64,000 bases of DNA. Source: Prunus persica. Lineage: Eukaryota > Streptophyta > Magnoliopsida > Rosales > Rosaceae. Within the stretch, counting starts at the first letter, position 1. The number at the start of each line of letters is the position of its first letter. Under the pieces are notes generated by a model that was not told the DNA's origin, did not search any database, and saw only the letters and a program-made list of their open reading frames with translations. This document shows positions 10,104 through 21,829 of this stretch, piece after piece. The DNA is taken from NCBI RefSeq assembly GCF_000346465.2, contig NC_034010.1:9292520-9356519 (forward strand), given 5' to 3'. A program made the translations under genes and the position numbers.

Positions 10104-11689
10104 TGTTAGCAGTTTAAAAACCCTAACAGACTTATGAAAAATTGATAACTTGCACCCCAAGTTACTGACTTTAAACAAGTGATTGTGAATTTGGGTGGGG
10201 AATATCTCCCAAGTACTGGCGAGGACTTCACAATTTCTCACAGTAAACTGGTAGTTCTGGCCAAAAATGAATGAATCAGGCTCTTTTAAGAAAAAACTGT
10301 CTTTTATATAACTTTAAAATAAAAGGGAACTGCCATGTCTGAAAGGACAACATAACATTGGCCTTCGATTTCTACTTGGATTGTTGCCTATGACTCAGGC
10401 TAGACTAGATATATTTATGCTGGATTCGAATGTCAATACCTTCAACTGATGAGTTTCAGCTAGAATCGATACCAGTGTCGAGATTGGCAAAGCTTTAATG
10501 TATCCTAGCCATGGGGAGGCTTGCTGGATGGGCCGAATTGAGATTTCTTCAGTCTGGACGGGGCTGGAAGTAGCTGGATTGATGATCACTGACTTGGAGC
10601 TGCACTACAGTTCCTGTTCTGCTTGATTGTGACTCATCGAAGAGCTATTCTGGCAATTCTGAGAGACCAAGGTATCTCTGTAAATTTGTTGAGGTTTTCA
10701 TATTATGAAAAACCCAAATTCGACTTGATTTGGCTTATGCTTAACCAAATTTGTAACGAGAAAAAACTCGTTCCCTTTGTAAACTGCTTCTTTAAATTGA
10801 ACTGAAGTCAGAAACCTGGGTTTTGGCTGATCTGCCTTTTATAAATCAAAGAGTTTGGTTGCTTCAGAGTCTGAAGACTTTTGAGATCGACTAATCTTAT
10901 TTTGAATTTGTTAGTATGACTTTGAGAGTTTTTGTTTTGATCGAATTTTTGGCTGTGTTTTAACTTCATTCACCTCTTCTCATATTTATAGAGAATCTGT
11001 CTGAGGGCTTAATTTTTAATATCTGGAGGGTAGATCTTTTGAAATGATTTTTCTTTTTCCAGCAAAGAAATTAGGGGAGTTATTATTCTGGCAAAAAGAA
11101 CCATCAATAGTCTATGATGGTCTATTTGCTTTTTCTGGCAAACAACTCTCCTGACTCCTGTTTATCTCTTGAAAAACACATCCTGCTCTGATGCAGAGCC
11201 CTCATGAGCATAGAAAGGAAACTTGGCCGCCCTTCTTTTCTGGCTTTTTAAATGGTCACGGAGAGTGTTCTTCTGATTAACCTATTTTCATTAACTCCCT
11301 ATCATTTCTCTGCCTAGTTGAAAACTTTGACTTTCAGAGTCACGTGGGCTTTTTTTTATAGAGAAAAAGATCTGCCAAAAAGATCTGCTGATTTGACCTC
11401 TGGAATTGAGATCAATGGTGATGATCAAATTCTTGGGCTTTTGGAGAGATTTAGAAGCTGGGCCTATTCCTGAAATCAATCTAGAAAACTAATTTGTCCA
11501 TATTAAATCACCATTTTAATGGCAATTAATCTCTAATATGTGAATTTCATCTTTGCTAATTGTTTTACAAAGGTTTGGGCTTCTAAAACTATCTGGGCTA
11601 ATTTCTAACTTTAAACAAAGCCCAGACTCTTGCTTTTTAATATGGGCCAATAATCGATTGGGTTGGTGCATGGAATTTAGGACCAAACA
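10104..11689 (-). repeat. Putative 3' LTR of the Tat-type Gypsy element
   Basis: On the minus strand a purine tract CAAGGGGCATTG (11701-11690) is followed by TGTTTGGTCC. The stretch can end at CTAACA (10104). This would be a 1.6 kb LTR, plausible for Tat elements. The partner LTR is not in the window, so the boundaries are inferred from terminal bases and purine tract only. No coding sequence was recognised in it. Confidence 0.4.
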
Positions 11690-14441
11690 ATGCCCCTTGA
11701 TTCTGATTCGTTTTAAAATGGTTTCAGACTTAATGATGCGCGCCGTTTCCTTCCGTTGCTTTTTAACCCACGTTTTCCTATTCACTTTGACTTCGTGGGG
11801 AAGTGGGTGTTTTAATGGCTACTTTAATTTGAGCAACCCCTCTCCTTCCACGATCTCCTTTCTGAGCTTTTATAAGAGTCTTTCAAAACTCCATTATAGT
11901 TTATTCGAAACCTAACTTCCTTCAACTCTCTAATTATTCTCAAAATCCTATGTCCTGTTTGATTGTCCTTCAACCCTTTTCTGATTTAGCTTGAAATTGA
12001 GAATGTCTTCTCCAAAAACTCGTGTCAAAGGCTCTTCTTCTTTACAACCTCCTTCCTATATCATTGGAGCAGGCGTTGATCAACATGCAATCGAGATTCG
12101 TAGCAAGCTTCACTCGTATGCTCAGAAAAATATGGATGAAAATGTTCTCCATATGTTTGAGAACACTCTCGTTTTGGGTCCCCATTGGTTTGGTAACATC
12201 CCTCAAGAGATGGCCAAATTATTCAAGGAAGATGATGAGGCTCCTCTATGCTACCAGAGTTCTTCTTCTCTGGCCTCCCATACCTGGGTTAGCAAGAACT
12301 AGAGCCGTTCAAGTGAAGTAAGGAATAGTGGTGTGAAGTGGTCAGACGGGATTGACAGGCTTCTTTTGAAGCTGAAGAGCATTGGAAAAAGGCTGGTATT
12401 TATGATGCCATACTTCTGTCTAAGCAATCTATAAACATGGACAAGAATCTACTGGTAGCTGCTCTCTGTTTCTGGAATTCTGCCAGCAATACTTTTGACT
12501 TCCGTGTATGCCCCATAACTGCTGGATATGGATCAAATCTTTGGGTTTAGGCCTCATGAAAGGCCTACTGATGCAGTTAGCGATTATTACAGAGGGAAGA
12601 ATGGCGAGAGGCTGGCCAAGAACTTCACTGTCTCTTATGCCTTAATCAACCAAAACTGCTTCTTCTCCAACTATCTAAGGAATTTCAATGCTGAAAGGTA
12701 TAAGGATCAACAACACATGTTGTTCCTCCTGTACTAGCTGAACAGGTTTGACTTCTCGAATCGTTCTTTAGCAGTTCTACTTGAATACAGGCATCTGGCA
12801 GAAGCTCTTCACAACCATACTGATGTGGGGCCTGGTCCCACAATTTTGGCGCACCTGTACAAGAATCTCCACAATGCTACTCTAGACAATCCTCTGAACA
12901 TCTCAGCTCTAGGTGCATTCTAGATGATTCATATCTGGCTGCAAGTGTACTTCCCAGAATTGAGGTTTCCAGACATAGTTCTGCCTAAAGATCTAGTCAT
13001 GGTGCTTCCTCTGATGTCAGCAGAAGTGCCCAAGAGGTCCATTAAAGAATACCTGATGTTCTTTAGGCACTACACCAAGAGGTATGCTGCACAGTGGCAG
13101 GTAGTGCTTAAAAGAAGCTATCCTTGTTTCCAGCCTGGATACAGGCTGTTTGAGAAGGAGCCTGAAGATGAAGTGGTCCGAATTGACTTCATGAAGAAGT
13201 TCCTAAGTGTGATGTTGACCTAGGATTTTCATTTTGGTAGGGGTAAGCCTCCCAACTATCATCTGGGTGGAGAAGTTTACCAGCCTAACTTTTGTGCCAG
13301 GTAACTTGGTTGCCCCTAGCTCATCCCACTAAAATCTTACAGAAGCTGCAACATGGGCGCTTCTTGGAGAGATGTAGATGATTTGGATGTGCACAGGGAT
13401 TATAGGTGCGCAATGAACAAGATCAACAATAGCGTGGATGCTTTCTATCCATCCTGGGAGCCTAATTCCTGCAGTTCTAGCAAATTTGACGTCTGGTGGA
13501 AGGCTAGATTTTCTAGTCTATTTGACTCAAGCACTGCCACGAAGGTGCTTTTTGCCAATTGAGATGCTGGGACTATCCAGGTAGAACCAGATGCTAGAAA
13601 ATTCATCGTGCAGATGCTCAAGGGTATAAAAGCCCAAGTGATCGAAAGTAAGCTATCAGTTCTGCCCCTTTAATCTTGGTTCTTGTATTTTAAGAGATGG
13701 TCTCATTTTTTTCGGTCTATGTTGTTTGAAATCCTTTCATGGCAAGCAACCTTGGTAGGCAAGCTGTCCAGACTAGACAGGTGATTGGTGAGTTTCGAAT
13801 CCTGTCTTCGTGTTTGTTCCTTGCTGGACTGAGTTTTTTGACTCTTGTTCCTTGTGCAGTTACCTCTGTTATTGCTGCTAGAGACCTGGAGGTGTTTTTT
13901 TTGAGATGATGAAGCCAAACACAAGACTTTGGGAGAGGAGAAGACCTCTGAGGCAACTCCTTCTGCCATAAAGAACAAGAGAAAAGAGACCACTCAGGCT
14001 CAAGACAATGTTGTCCAGCTTGAACCTCTAGGTAAATTTTTTGGAATAAACTCTTGTCATTCTTTTTGGTCAGTTGTGAGTTGAATTTTTATCTAACACC
14101 AGTGTTTTTGTAGTTGAAAGCCATTCCCCTCCTCCTACCAAGATGAAAGGGCTCAAAAAAGGGGTTGTAGGTGAGTCCAGAGTAGTGGAAGAAGCTGTAG
14201 TTGCTCCCACAACCACCACAGAAATTGATGAGGAGCTGCAAAAGGCCTTTAATGCTTTGGAGAGAGAGAGAGAGAGAGAAAGAAGTCTCCAAGGAAGACA
14301 AAGAAAAAACCAAAGGAGCGAAAGAAGAGGTGAGATTCCCTTCGGTCTAGAATTGGTTTATTTCGCTCTGTATTTCCTCTTACAAGAATTTTGTCTAGCT
14401 GGCCAAGAAACAACAAGGGGCCCAAAAAGGGGAGCTTACGG

Positions 14442-14702
14442 TATAACATCCCATATCAACCAACGGAAAGGGGGTGATGTACCTTATATGTACATGCCTG
14501 CCTCCATTTAGCACGAAGCCTTTTGGGAGCTCACTGGCTTCGGAGTCATGGGAACTCCGAAGTTAAGCGAGTTGCAATTCCAGGATGGGTGACCCACTGG
14601 GAAGTTGCTCGTGAGTTCCCAGAAACAAAACTGTGCTGGCAGAGAGGGGGGCCCAAAGCGGACAATATCGTGCTACGGCGGAGCCAATCCCGGGATGTGA
14701 CA
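14442..14702 (+). repeat. Cassandra 5' LTR (261 bp), 5S-like block with deletion
   Basis: The 5S-like block at about 14551-14612 keeps GAACTCCGAAGTTAAGCG (A box region) and GGATGGGTGACC (C box region). It lacks ten bases (ggggctagag) between them that are present in the other LTR. That gap covers the place of the 5S intermediate element. Confidence 0.9.
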
Positions 14703-14776
14703 ATTTGGTATCAGAGCCACTCTACCGTGTGGTGCGAGTGTGCCGACGAGGACGTCGAGCCCCTAAGGGGGTGGAT

Positions 14777-15046
14777 TATAACATCCCACATCGACCAACG
14801 GAGAAGGGGTGATGTGCCTTATATGTATATGCCCGCCTCCATCTAGCACGAGGCCTTTTGGGAGCTCACTGGCTTTGGAGTCATAGGAACTCCGAAGTTA
14901 AGCGAGTTGGGGGCTAGAGCAATTCTAGGATGGGTGACCCACTGGAAAGTTGCTCGTGAATTCCCAGAAACAAAACCGTGCGGCAGAGAGGGGGGCCCAA
15001 AGCGGACAATATCATGCTACGACGGAGCTGATCCCGGGATGTGACA
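14777..15046 (+). repeat. Cassandra 3' LTR (270 bp)
   Basis: The 5S-like block at about 14886-14940 keeps the A box region, the intermediate spacer and GGATGGGTGACC in 5S-like order. Confidence 0.9.
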
Positions 15047-15844
15047 TATGGGCTCAGAATTGACCTTGTTTGATGATGTGGAGGCAAAAAATTCTGCTGC
15101 TGCTCGACCAGCTAAGGTAGCTTTTCCTTTCTTCTCTCAATTCTGTTTGGTCTTGGTGGAGTTTTTTTAACTAATGTTTCTGGTTTTCCAGATCAGTAAA
15201 TGAAGGATCTGGACCTGCTGCATAAGGAGAACATGTCTCCTCAACCTATCCTTGAGATCAGCCTGGGCCTGGCCAGAGATGTGCTTAATCTACAGGATCG
15301 CTATGAAGATTTCAAGCCCTCTTTTAGTGCTTTTGAACTCTGCAAGACCACGCATGAAGCCAACCTGGTGGATTATTATAAGCATAAATCAGAACTGGAT
15401 GCACTAGTTGCAAACTACAAGGAGACCAAGTCTGCTGTTGATAAGTTGGAGAAGTATATTGAAGATCTCCAGAAGCAACTAGTTGCACTAAGAGAGGCAG
15501 AAGAATCTAGGAGTTAGATTGGGTGCGAAGACCAAATCCACCTTCCATATGCAAGCCTTAAGGCTTGCACTGGAGATTGCAGAGGCCTCAATTCATCAAG
15601 GAGCACTTCTTCAGAAAGAGATCTCCATCAAGAAGGCTAGATTGCAAGAGACTCTTAAGAAACTAGGCCTCTAGTTTTTGCTTATCTTGTAATAAACACT
15701 TAGTTTATTAATGACAAAATTTAATGAAAAACTTCTATTTATTTATGTCAATCTTGTATTTTCACATTTTTGCCTCATTCAATCATCATAGATGGGCAGA
15801 ATAGACAAAAACGAACCAACATATTTACATTAACTATTCAAAGG

Positions 15845-17800
15845 TCAAGTAACAGTTCTATCCATTTCTCCTTCGATCCCAGGATCTGTTTGTACTGCTT
15901 GTGAATTCCACATAGTTGGATAGAACTTCTTTAACCATTTGCCATTAAATGGCACAGCATGGGCTTCTCCATCTTGGTCTTGTAACATGTATGCCCCCAA
16001 TCCAAGGACTTGTTTAATTAAGAAAGGGCATTCTCATGTGGGTGACCATTTTCCATAATCAGCCACGTGGGATCCAAGGGGCAAAAATGCTCTCCAAACA
16101 ATCTCTCCTTCTTCAAAGCTCTTGTTGTTAACTCTCTTATTATAAGCTCTTGCTGTAGCTTCTTTTCATGCTAGGAGTTAGTTGAGGGTGTCAATTCTGC
16201 TTGTATCAAATCTTCCAATTCTAGCAGCATTGCTTGTGAATAGTCTTCTCCAACTAAGTTATGTTGTTAAGCAATTCTGATTGGATTGGACTGTGATTTC
16301 CATGGGCAAAATAGCGTCATGCCCATAGGTTAGAGCATATGAGGTCATGCCAGTTGCATTTTTCTTTGAAGTTCTGAAGGCCTATAGGGTTTTTGACATA
16401 GTTGGACGACTGGATTCATGGGAATTGAGGGAGCTTGCTGGATTGGTCCATGTCTTTGGTAAGCTTCACATCCTTTGGAATATTCTATGTAGTCCTTCAT
16501 CATGGTAGGCCAGAAACAACCGTACCTTCTAATCAGCCAACACATTTTCTTTCCACCTGGATGTGCTCCACATATTCCTTCATGGACTTCTCCCATGACT
16601 TTCATGTATTCTTCCTACCACAAGCATCTCAACAACAGCTCATCCTTGCTTTTTCGGACCAAATCTCCATTCCACATGAGGTAGTTTAAAGCCATGATTC
16701 TTATCTTCTTCTTAGAAGGAAGGATTGGATACTGCAAATAACTAATTATAGGCAATCTCCAATTCTCCTCAGTCATTATGGCAGAATTGATATCTATCTC
16801 CATTCCCCTAGTCAGAACAGATGGTAGACTCTTCTTCCCTACTTTGATGATTCTCTAGTCCCAGTCTTCAGGCATTTGCACTCATGTTGTTATTTGAGCC
16901 ATTTCATTGGCCGCAAAATTCTCTTCCCTTAGAATATGTTCCCAATGGCTTCCCTGAATTCTGTTAGGAGTTTTCTGGCTGCCACCAAATAAACAGCTAA
17001 GGAAGGACTCTAATACTTATATTCTCCAGCAATTTGTTTCAGAGCAAGCATGAAATCTCCCAAGATTTCCACATACTAGATTCCTAGTTCTACCAACATC
17101 TCGAGACCAATGATCAAAGCTTCATATTCTGCTCTGTTGTTGGTACATTGAAAATCTAGCTAGAATGAATAACAGTGCCTGATTCTTAATGGATCTTCTA
17201 AAACAATTCCTGCTCCAGAAGCCAGGTTGGTTTTGGATCCATTAAAGTACAACTTCCAAGGGGTGAGATGGACTGAGTAGATGGGATTATTGAGATAGGT
17301 GTGAGCTCTACCTAACATATCTGCATTGCCTATATCCATGGAATCTATGTTTTCAATCTCTTCCCCTGGGTGATTTGCCAAGAAGTCTACAACAACCTGC
17401 CCTTTGATAGCCTTCTGAGAACATATCTGAAGGTAAACTCTGATAAGGCTAGAGTCCATTTACCTTTTCTGCCTCTCAACATTGGTCTTGTTAGCATGTA
17501 CTTGATCAAATCTATCTTGGCAATGATGCAGATGGTAAAATGTAGCATGTAATGTCTGAGTTTTATAATAGTGAAGTACAAAGCCAAGAATAACCTTTCA
17601 ATTGCAGAATATTTCCTTTCCACTTATGTCAAATACTTCTGATGTAGAGACATATAATTTGAGTGGTCTGCCCTTCTTTGGTGGAGACAGAACTGGAGGA
17701 CTCGAGAGGTAGCACTTGATTTACTCAAAAGCCTTCTGGTGTTGTTCTTCCCATCTAAATGCATGTTCTTGTTTCAACCACAGTATGGAGGAGACTTCAC
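15845..17800 (-). pseudogene. Gypsy pol relic: RNase H to integrase C-terminus
   Basis: Minus-strand fragments read in Tat-element order. First is an RT/RNase H junction with L-K-Q-E-H-A-F-R-W near 17760. Next is the RNase H connection with E-R-L-F-L-A-L-Y-F (17623-17387). Then comes a second RNase H domain with L-Y-F-N-G-S-K-T (17459-17160), where the usual D-G-S is N-G-S. The integrase zinc finger and core start is at 16605-16345, with H-E-G-I-C-G-A-H and C-E-A-Y-Q. The integrase C-terminus has G-K-W-S-P-T and a stop at 15845-15847. Many stops and frameshifts; the 5' end of pol is missing. Confidence 0.85.
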
Positions 17801-18625
17801 AAAACACTTTTTCTACTCTAATTATATAAACAAGAAATTAAGCACGTAGCATACTCACGTAAACACAAAAGAGGTTTTTCAATGAATGATTTAATAAACT
17901 AAAACAACCAATAAGACAAAACAAGTACAAAAATCAAAGCACACAAAGATGAGAGTTCAAATTGATGAAATCACTAACTAGGACAATGAATTCACCACTA
18001 TTGATCCGATCTAGCCTCTTATTCACCTACCTATTAGCTAATCAATTGATGTTGCTGCTTAGTTTTCCTTTTTCATGAATTCCCTACGGTATTTAGGCTA
18101 ACTCCTATATTCCTACACATGTTTCCCTCTTTTCGCCCTAGTAGGCCGATTGGAGGATTTTTATGGTCTTTTTTTAATTGAGTGTGCAAGTGTGCCACTA
18201 TCAAGCCACGAATTTGGCCTAAATGGAATGCGAGTAGATGATGTGTCTAAGATATGAATTTAATCAAATGATTGTTCAAGCAAGGAACCTCCTCACAACC
18301 TAAGTTCTTTCACTACCTCGGGTCAATGCTTTATGTGAGCAACCAAGTGATGTGTAGTAGGGATGGCAATGAGCCAGTTAGGGGCCGTGTATAGCAATAC
18401 CATCCTTGTCCCCACTTCCCATACCCGCCCTCGTCCCTGCCCTATCCCTAGTTTGAATTTTTGGGGAATCCCCTTTGAGGTTTGGTATCCCAAACCCAAT
18501 CCGAATCCCTAATTTTAAAAATATATATTATTCATGTTATAACACTTAAATTTCGCCTTAAACTATCGTTCAATTGAATTTCATTCAATTGAACTATAAA
18601 ATTTCACTCAACTATTTAAAATCAT
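17800..18625. other. AT-rich intergenic DNA
   Basis: No coding sequence seen. At 18357-18540 there is a segment starting tagggatggcaat, the kind of end seen on plant hAT-like miniature elements. A similar stretch at 19285-19447 ends tatccctaat, and a third piece is near 20810. Target duplications could not be matched, so these are only possible element fragments. Confidence 0.35.
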
Positions 18626-18837
18626 GGGAGACTTTGGAAAAACCCAAAGGAGAGAGAAAATTTTTAAAAGAAGCAAAAATGGACAAAATTACCCTTATTT
18701 ATTTTTTAATTTCCTAAGAAATCCTTTACATTTGCATGTCTTTGGTTTGAAAGTTGAGAGGTTATTCTGTCTTTTTTGAAAAAGCTTTGGCTTTTTTCAA
18801 AAGTGAAAGTTTTTTTATGGGTAAAACCTAAATTTAC
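18626..18837. mobile_element. 212 bp insertion with 10 bp target duplication
   Basis: ttaaaatcat occurs on both sides (18616-18625 and 18838-18847). The flanking sequence, joined without the insert, resembles an uninterrupted relative at about 19568-19645, which serves as an empty site. The duplication length suits a Mutator-type miniature element, but no convincing terminal inverted repeat was found. Confidence 0.6.
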
Positions 18838-18847
18838 TTAAAATCAT

Positions 18848-19666
18848 CTCAATTTAGTTTGACAAGTTTCACCATTCTACAAAGCTTAGGATAACTTTTA
18901 ATTGTTGTGGCATTCATTGCAGAAGCAGATACTGATGCATAATCCATTTGATGACTAGATAACTAATTTTCTGGTCATCCCATCTAACACACCAGATGTT
19001 CATCATCACTGAGCATGAAAACACTCGAAGAATCAAGTGGGGATTCTCTGTTAGCAACCAAGACTATTGGTGTATTTGGGATTGTGTTGTACCATATACC
19101 ACGGAACTATTTGGTAGAACTTTCAGGTCTGAAGAAGCCTAAGGCGAAGGTTCCTGTGGTAAAATCATATACTAATAATTAAAACTTCGAAGTTTCCTAT
19201 CTTACAAAAGTTAAGGTAACTTTTAATTGTTATGTATTTATTAATTCAAAACAAATCTGTTAGCAACCAAGACTATTGGTGTATTTAGGGATGGGGAAGA
19301 CAATACCATCCCTGCCCTGTCTTCGATCGAGTATTTTTAAAAATCAGGGATCTCCATACTCGGCCCTGTTTTTCCCCGAAATCTCCTCTTTATGGTCGGG
19401 GGACCTGATGGGGACCTAACCCGACGGGGATTTCTGCTATCCCTAATGAGTAGTATGTGGAGATGAAGAATGAATGAGAAAGTAAAGGGGATAGAAAGGA
19501 AATGCAATTAAACTTAATGGAAAATGTGAAAAGTAAATTAAAGTAAGGCAATGACGGAAATTAAATTGAACTCGATTACATTCAATTGAACTATACATTT
19601 TCACTCAACTACTCAAAATCATCTCAATTTAATTTAACAAAACTAATAAAATCATATAATAAAAAA
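18848..19666. other. Intergenic repeats
   Basis: Non-coding. A roughly 30 bp stretch around agcaaccaagactattggtg occurs at 19054 and again at 19260. A stretch around cattcaattgaacta at 18580 recurs at 19580. This suggests local duplication of repeat fragments. Confidence 0.5.
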
Positions 19667-20564
19667 AGGCTTAATATCACAAAACGTCCATAAGGTTTAC
19701 GAAACTATCAGATTGCATCCTTAATATTTTTTTGTGTCATTCGTGGTCCTCAAGGTTAGTATGTGTGCTCACAAATGGTCCTTCCCGTTAGGTTACATCA
19801 AAAACTCCATTAGTTTGCTAATGTGACATATATATATATATCACAAAACTTCCTTGAGGTTCACGCACCTATCACAAATGGTCTATGCGAATTTTTTTTG
19901 ATTTTTTGATTTAAATTTCATAACATTTTTATGAATTTTAAATTATTTAAAAATATATATTGTATTTTAAATACAGGTGACAATATATTATTGGATATAT
20001 GGACTCAACATATATGTCACATCAGCAAACTAATGGAGTTTTAAAGACCAATTTAAAATTCATAAAATTTAAACATGAAAAAACCAAGGGTTTAGGGTTC
20101 ATAAATGGTCCTCAAGATTAAAATCCTTCTATTAATGATTTTTTCATTTTTTTCATTTTAAGAATTTTAAATTATTTTTTAAAAACTCCATTAGTTTGTT
20201 GATGTGGCATATATGTGGAGCCCACATCTCCAATAATATAGTGTCATGTGTATTTAAAATACAATATATATTTTAAAATAATTTATAAAACAAAAAACAA
20301 AAAATTTATGAATTTTCAATCAAAAAATTTAGTAGGGAACATTTGTGATAGGTGCGTGAACCTAAGGGATGTTTTGTGATATATATATATATATATATAT
20401 GCCGCATCAGTAAACTAACGGAGTTTTTGACAGAACCTAACGTCAGAGACCATTTGTGATTACATATACTAACCTTGAGGACCACGAATGACAAAAAATA
20501 ATAATAATAAGAATGCAATCTGATAGTTTCATAAATCTTATAGACGTTTTGTGATATTAAGCCT
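19667..20564. mobile_element. 0.9 kb foldback element with very long inverted arms
   Basis: The left end AGGCTTAATATCACAAAACG matches the inverted right end (CGTTTTGTGATATTAAGCCT at 20545-20564). Complementarity continues, imperfectly, for about 400 bp on each side: both arms contain the tatatata runs, the tcacgcacctatcacaaatg block and the aatacaatatatattt block. The centre lies near 20110. No ORF. The flanks are A-rich, so the target duplication is unclear. Best described as a Mutator/foldback-type miniature element. Confidence 0.8.
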
Positions 20565-21183
20565 AAAAAAATATGTCCAACGTTTCTCCATTTTACAAAG
20601 TTTAGGGTTTATCCATATGAAAGTTAAAGGACTTTGTTTATATATTTGCTGGGCTTAAATCCTCACACAGAAATGGATAAACCATTTATGCCTAAACTAG
20701 CTGCCATGAATGAAAGTTTTTGTCAATTTCATCACTTTGTTTAAGGTAACTTTTTATTTGTTATATTATACAATATATTTTGTAACTAAAAATAAATACA
20801 TTACTTATCGGGCCGAATTCGGAGATGGAGATGTCAATATCATCCCCAATTCATCTCCGATCAGGTATTTTGAAGTGCAAGAAATCAAAAGCCGACGGCT
20901 TAGAGAAGACGCCGTTTGAAACTCTCCGAATATGTTGCTGTTACAATTACTGAAAGTAGAGAAGTGTATGCTCTTACTCTTATCACTGAAATTTCTCGGC
21001 GTATAACTGAAAATTGCACATTTGCAATAAAGCTGTTGTCACTCCCTAGGATAGATGGGTGCAGGAGGAAGGATGGGGCTGTGGGCTGGGTTTTTATTAT
21101 TTTAACTTTAAAAAAAAAATTTATTTATTTACTTTTATGTATTTGACTTTTATTTTAGTCAAAATTACAAATTAACCTTTATT
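20565..21183. other. Intergenic DNA upstream of the Copia element
   Basis: AT-rich, with no supported gene. Ends with the TTATT target duplication at 21179-21183. Confidence 0.6.
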
Positions 21184-21592
21184 TGTTGTAAAGAATAAAC
21201 ATGTGGAGCCCACATGTATGGGGCCCACAAAGAAATTAAGCAAAATATTTTGGAAGCTTATCACCTGCACACTCACGGGTACACTCACGGGTATCCTTTC
21301 TCAGCCTATAAATAAGACCACCATCAGAGAAAGAAAATAGAGATAGAAGAGAAGAAAAAGAGGGTGAGTGAGTGAGGAGAAAGAGAGCAGAGAAAAATTC
21401 TCCTAGAGAGAAAATTCAGTGAGCACACATATTGTAAACACTAAAAGTTGTAGCCATATTATTTTATATAGTGAAAAGTTACTGCTGCTGCTCTCCGAGG
21501 ACGTAGGCATAGCCGAACCTCGTTAAATGCTGTGTCTCATCTACTTTACGTGCAGCTCAATATTCGTACATATTCAAGGTTATTTTATAACA
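21184..21592 (+). repeat. Copia 5' LTR
   Basis: 409 bp. Contains a TATA box (TATAAATAA, 21307-21315) and a short internal duplication of cactcacgggta. Confidence 0.95.
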
Positions 21593-21608
21593 CGTTATCA
21601 GCACGAAA
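21593..21608 (+). other. Primer binding site of the Copia element
   Basis: GTTATCAGCACGA directly after the LTR. The same site is used by the element at 41568-47716 (minus strand), which supports family membership. Confidence 0.75.
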
Positions 21609-21829
21609 GTCTCTCCTTTTATTTCTGAAAATTTTCAACTCAACACTATGTGGTTATTTCTCTGTCTCCTCTCTGTCATATGTCTACTCTCACTTTACTA
21701 CTACAACGACATGCAAACTTTCTTTTTAGTGTTCTCACAATTTCTATGTTGTTTAATCCATGCTTGTTTAATTTACTTCTTTGTGGCGTAATTTGTAATT
21801 TCTATATTGTTTAATCCGTCCTGTTATTT

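Larger units (their letters stand above)
14442..15046 (+). mobile_element. Cassandra TRIM retrotransposon with 5S rRNA-like LTRs
   Basis: Two LTRs (14442-14702 and 14777-15046) begin TATAACATCCC (TG changed to TA) and end GGGATGTGACA. They flank only 74 bp, which hold a Met-tRNA primer site TGGTATCAGAGCC (14706-14718) and a purine tract CTAAGGGGGTGG. Target duplications are TACGG (14437-14441) and TATGG (15047-15051), differing at one base. Each LTR carries a 5S rRNA-derived block. There is no protein coding, as is usual for Cassandra. It interrupts an exon of the Gypsy antisense ORF. Confidence 0.95.
11991..15674 (+). pseudogene. Antisense ORF: plant mobile domain plus coiled coil, intron-bearing, broken
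   Basis: A TATA-like cttttataag at 11867-11876 precedes the ATG codons at 11991/12003. Domain text runs through 12003-13647 with stops and frameshifts: W-K-K-A-G-I-Y-D-A-I, F-G-F-R-P-H, C-F-F-S-N-Y-L-R, L-L-E-Y-R-H-L-A-E-A-L, L-R-F-P-D-I-V-L-P, and D-V-W-W-K-A-R-F. This matches the plant mobile domain (aminotransferase-like) type found in transposons. Downstream exons are joined by clear introns, for example donors at 13648, 14037 and 15117 and acceptors at 13860, 14113 and 15192. They end in a coiled coil (15200-15674) after one more frameshift near 15513. AATAAA at 15692 follows. Cassandra splits one open exon between GAGCT and the next codon. Original role unknown. Confidence 0.7.
10104..17800 (-). 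mobile_element. Decayed Tat-lineage Ty3/Gypsy element with antisense ORF
   Basis: The pol remnant (RT end, RNase H, integrase) runs on the minus strand from about 17800 to 15845. Only 170 bp after pol ends, and tail to tail with it, lies a + strand gene (12003-15674) with a plant mobile domain and coiled coil. A purine tract and likely 3' LTR follow (11689-10104). This layout, an extra antisense ORF between pol and the 3' LTR, is known for the plant Tat lineage. The 5' LTR, gag and most of RT are missing: homology stops abruptly near 17790-17800. Cassandra is inserted at 14442-15046. Confidence 0.8.

Noticed and set aside
14143..14846. ORFs across the Cassandra LTRs (14143-14511 and 14523-14846) as protein genes
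   Set aside because: They run through 5S-like LTR sequence, and the identical amino-acid ends come from the two LTR copies. Cassandra does not encode protein.
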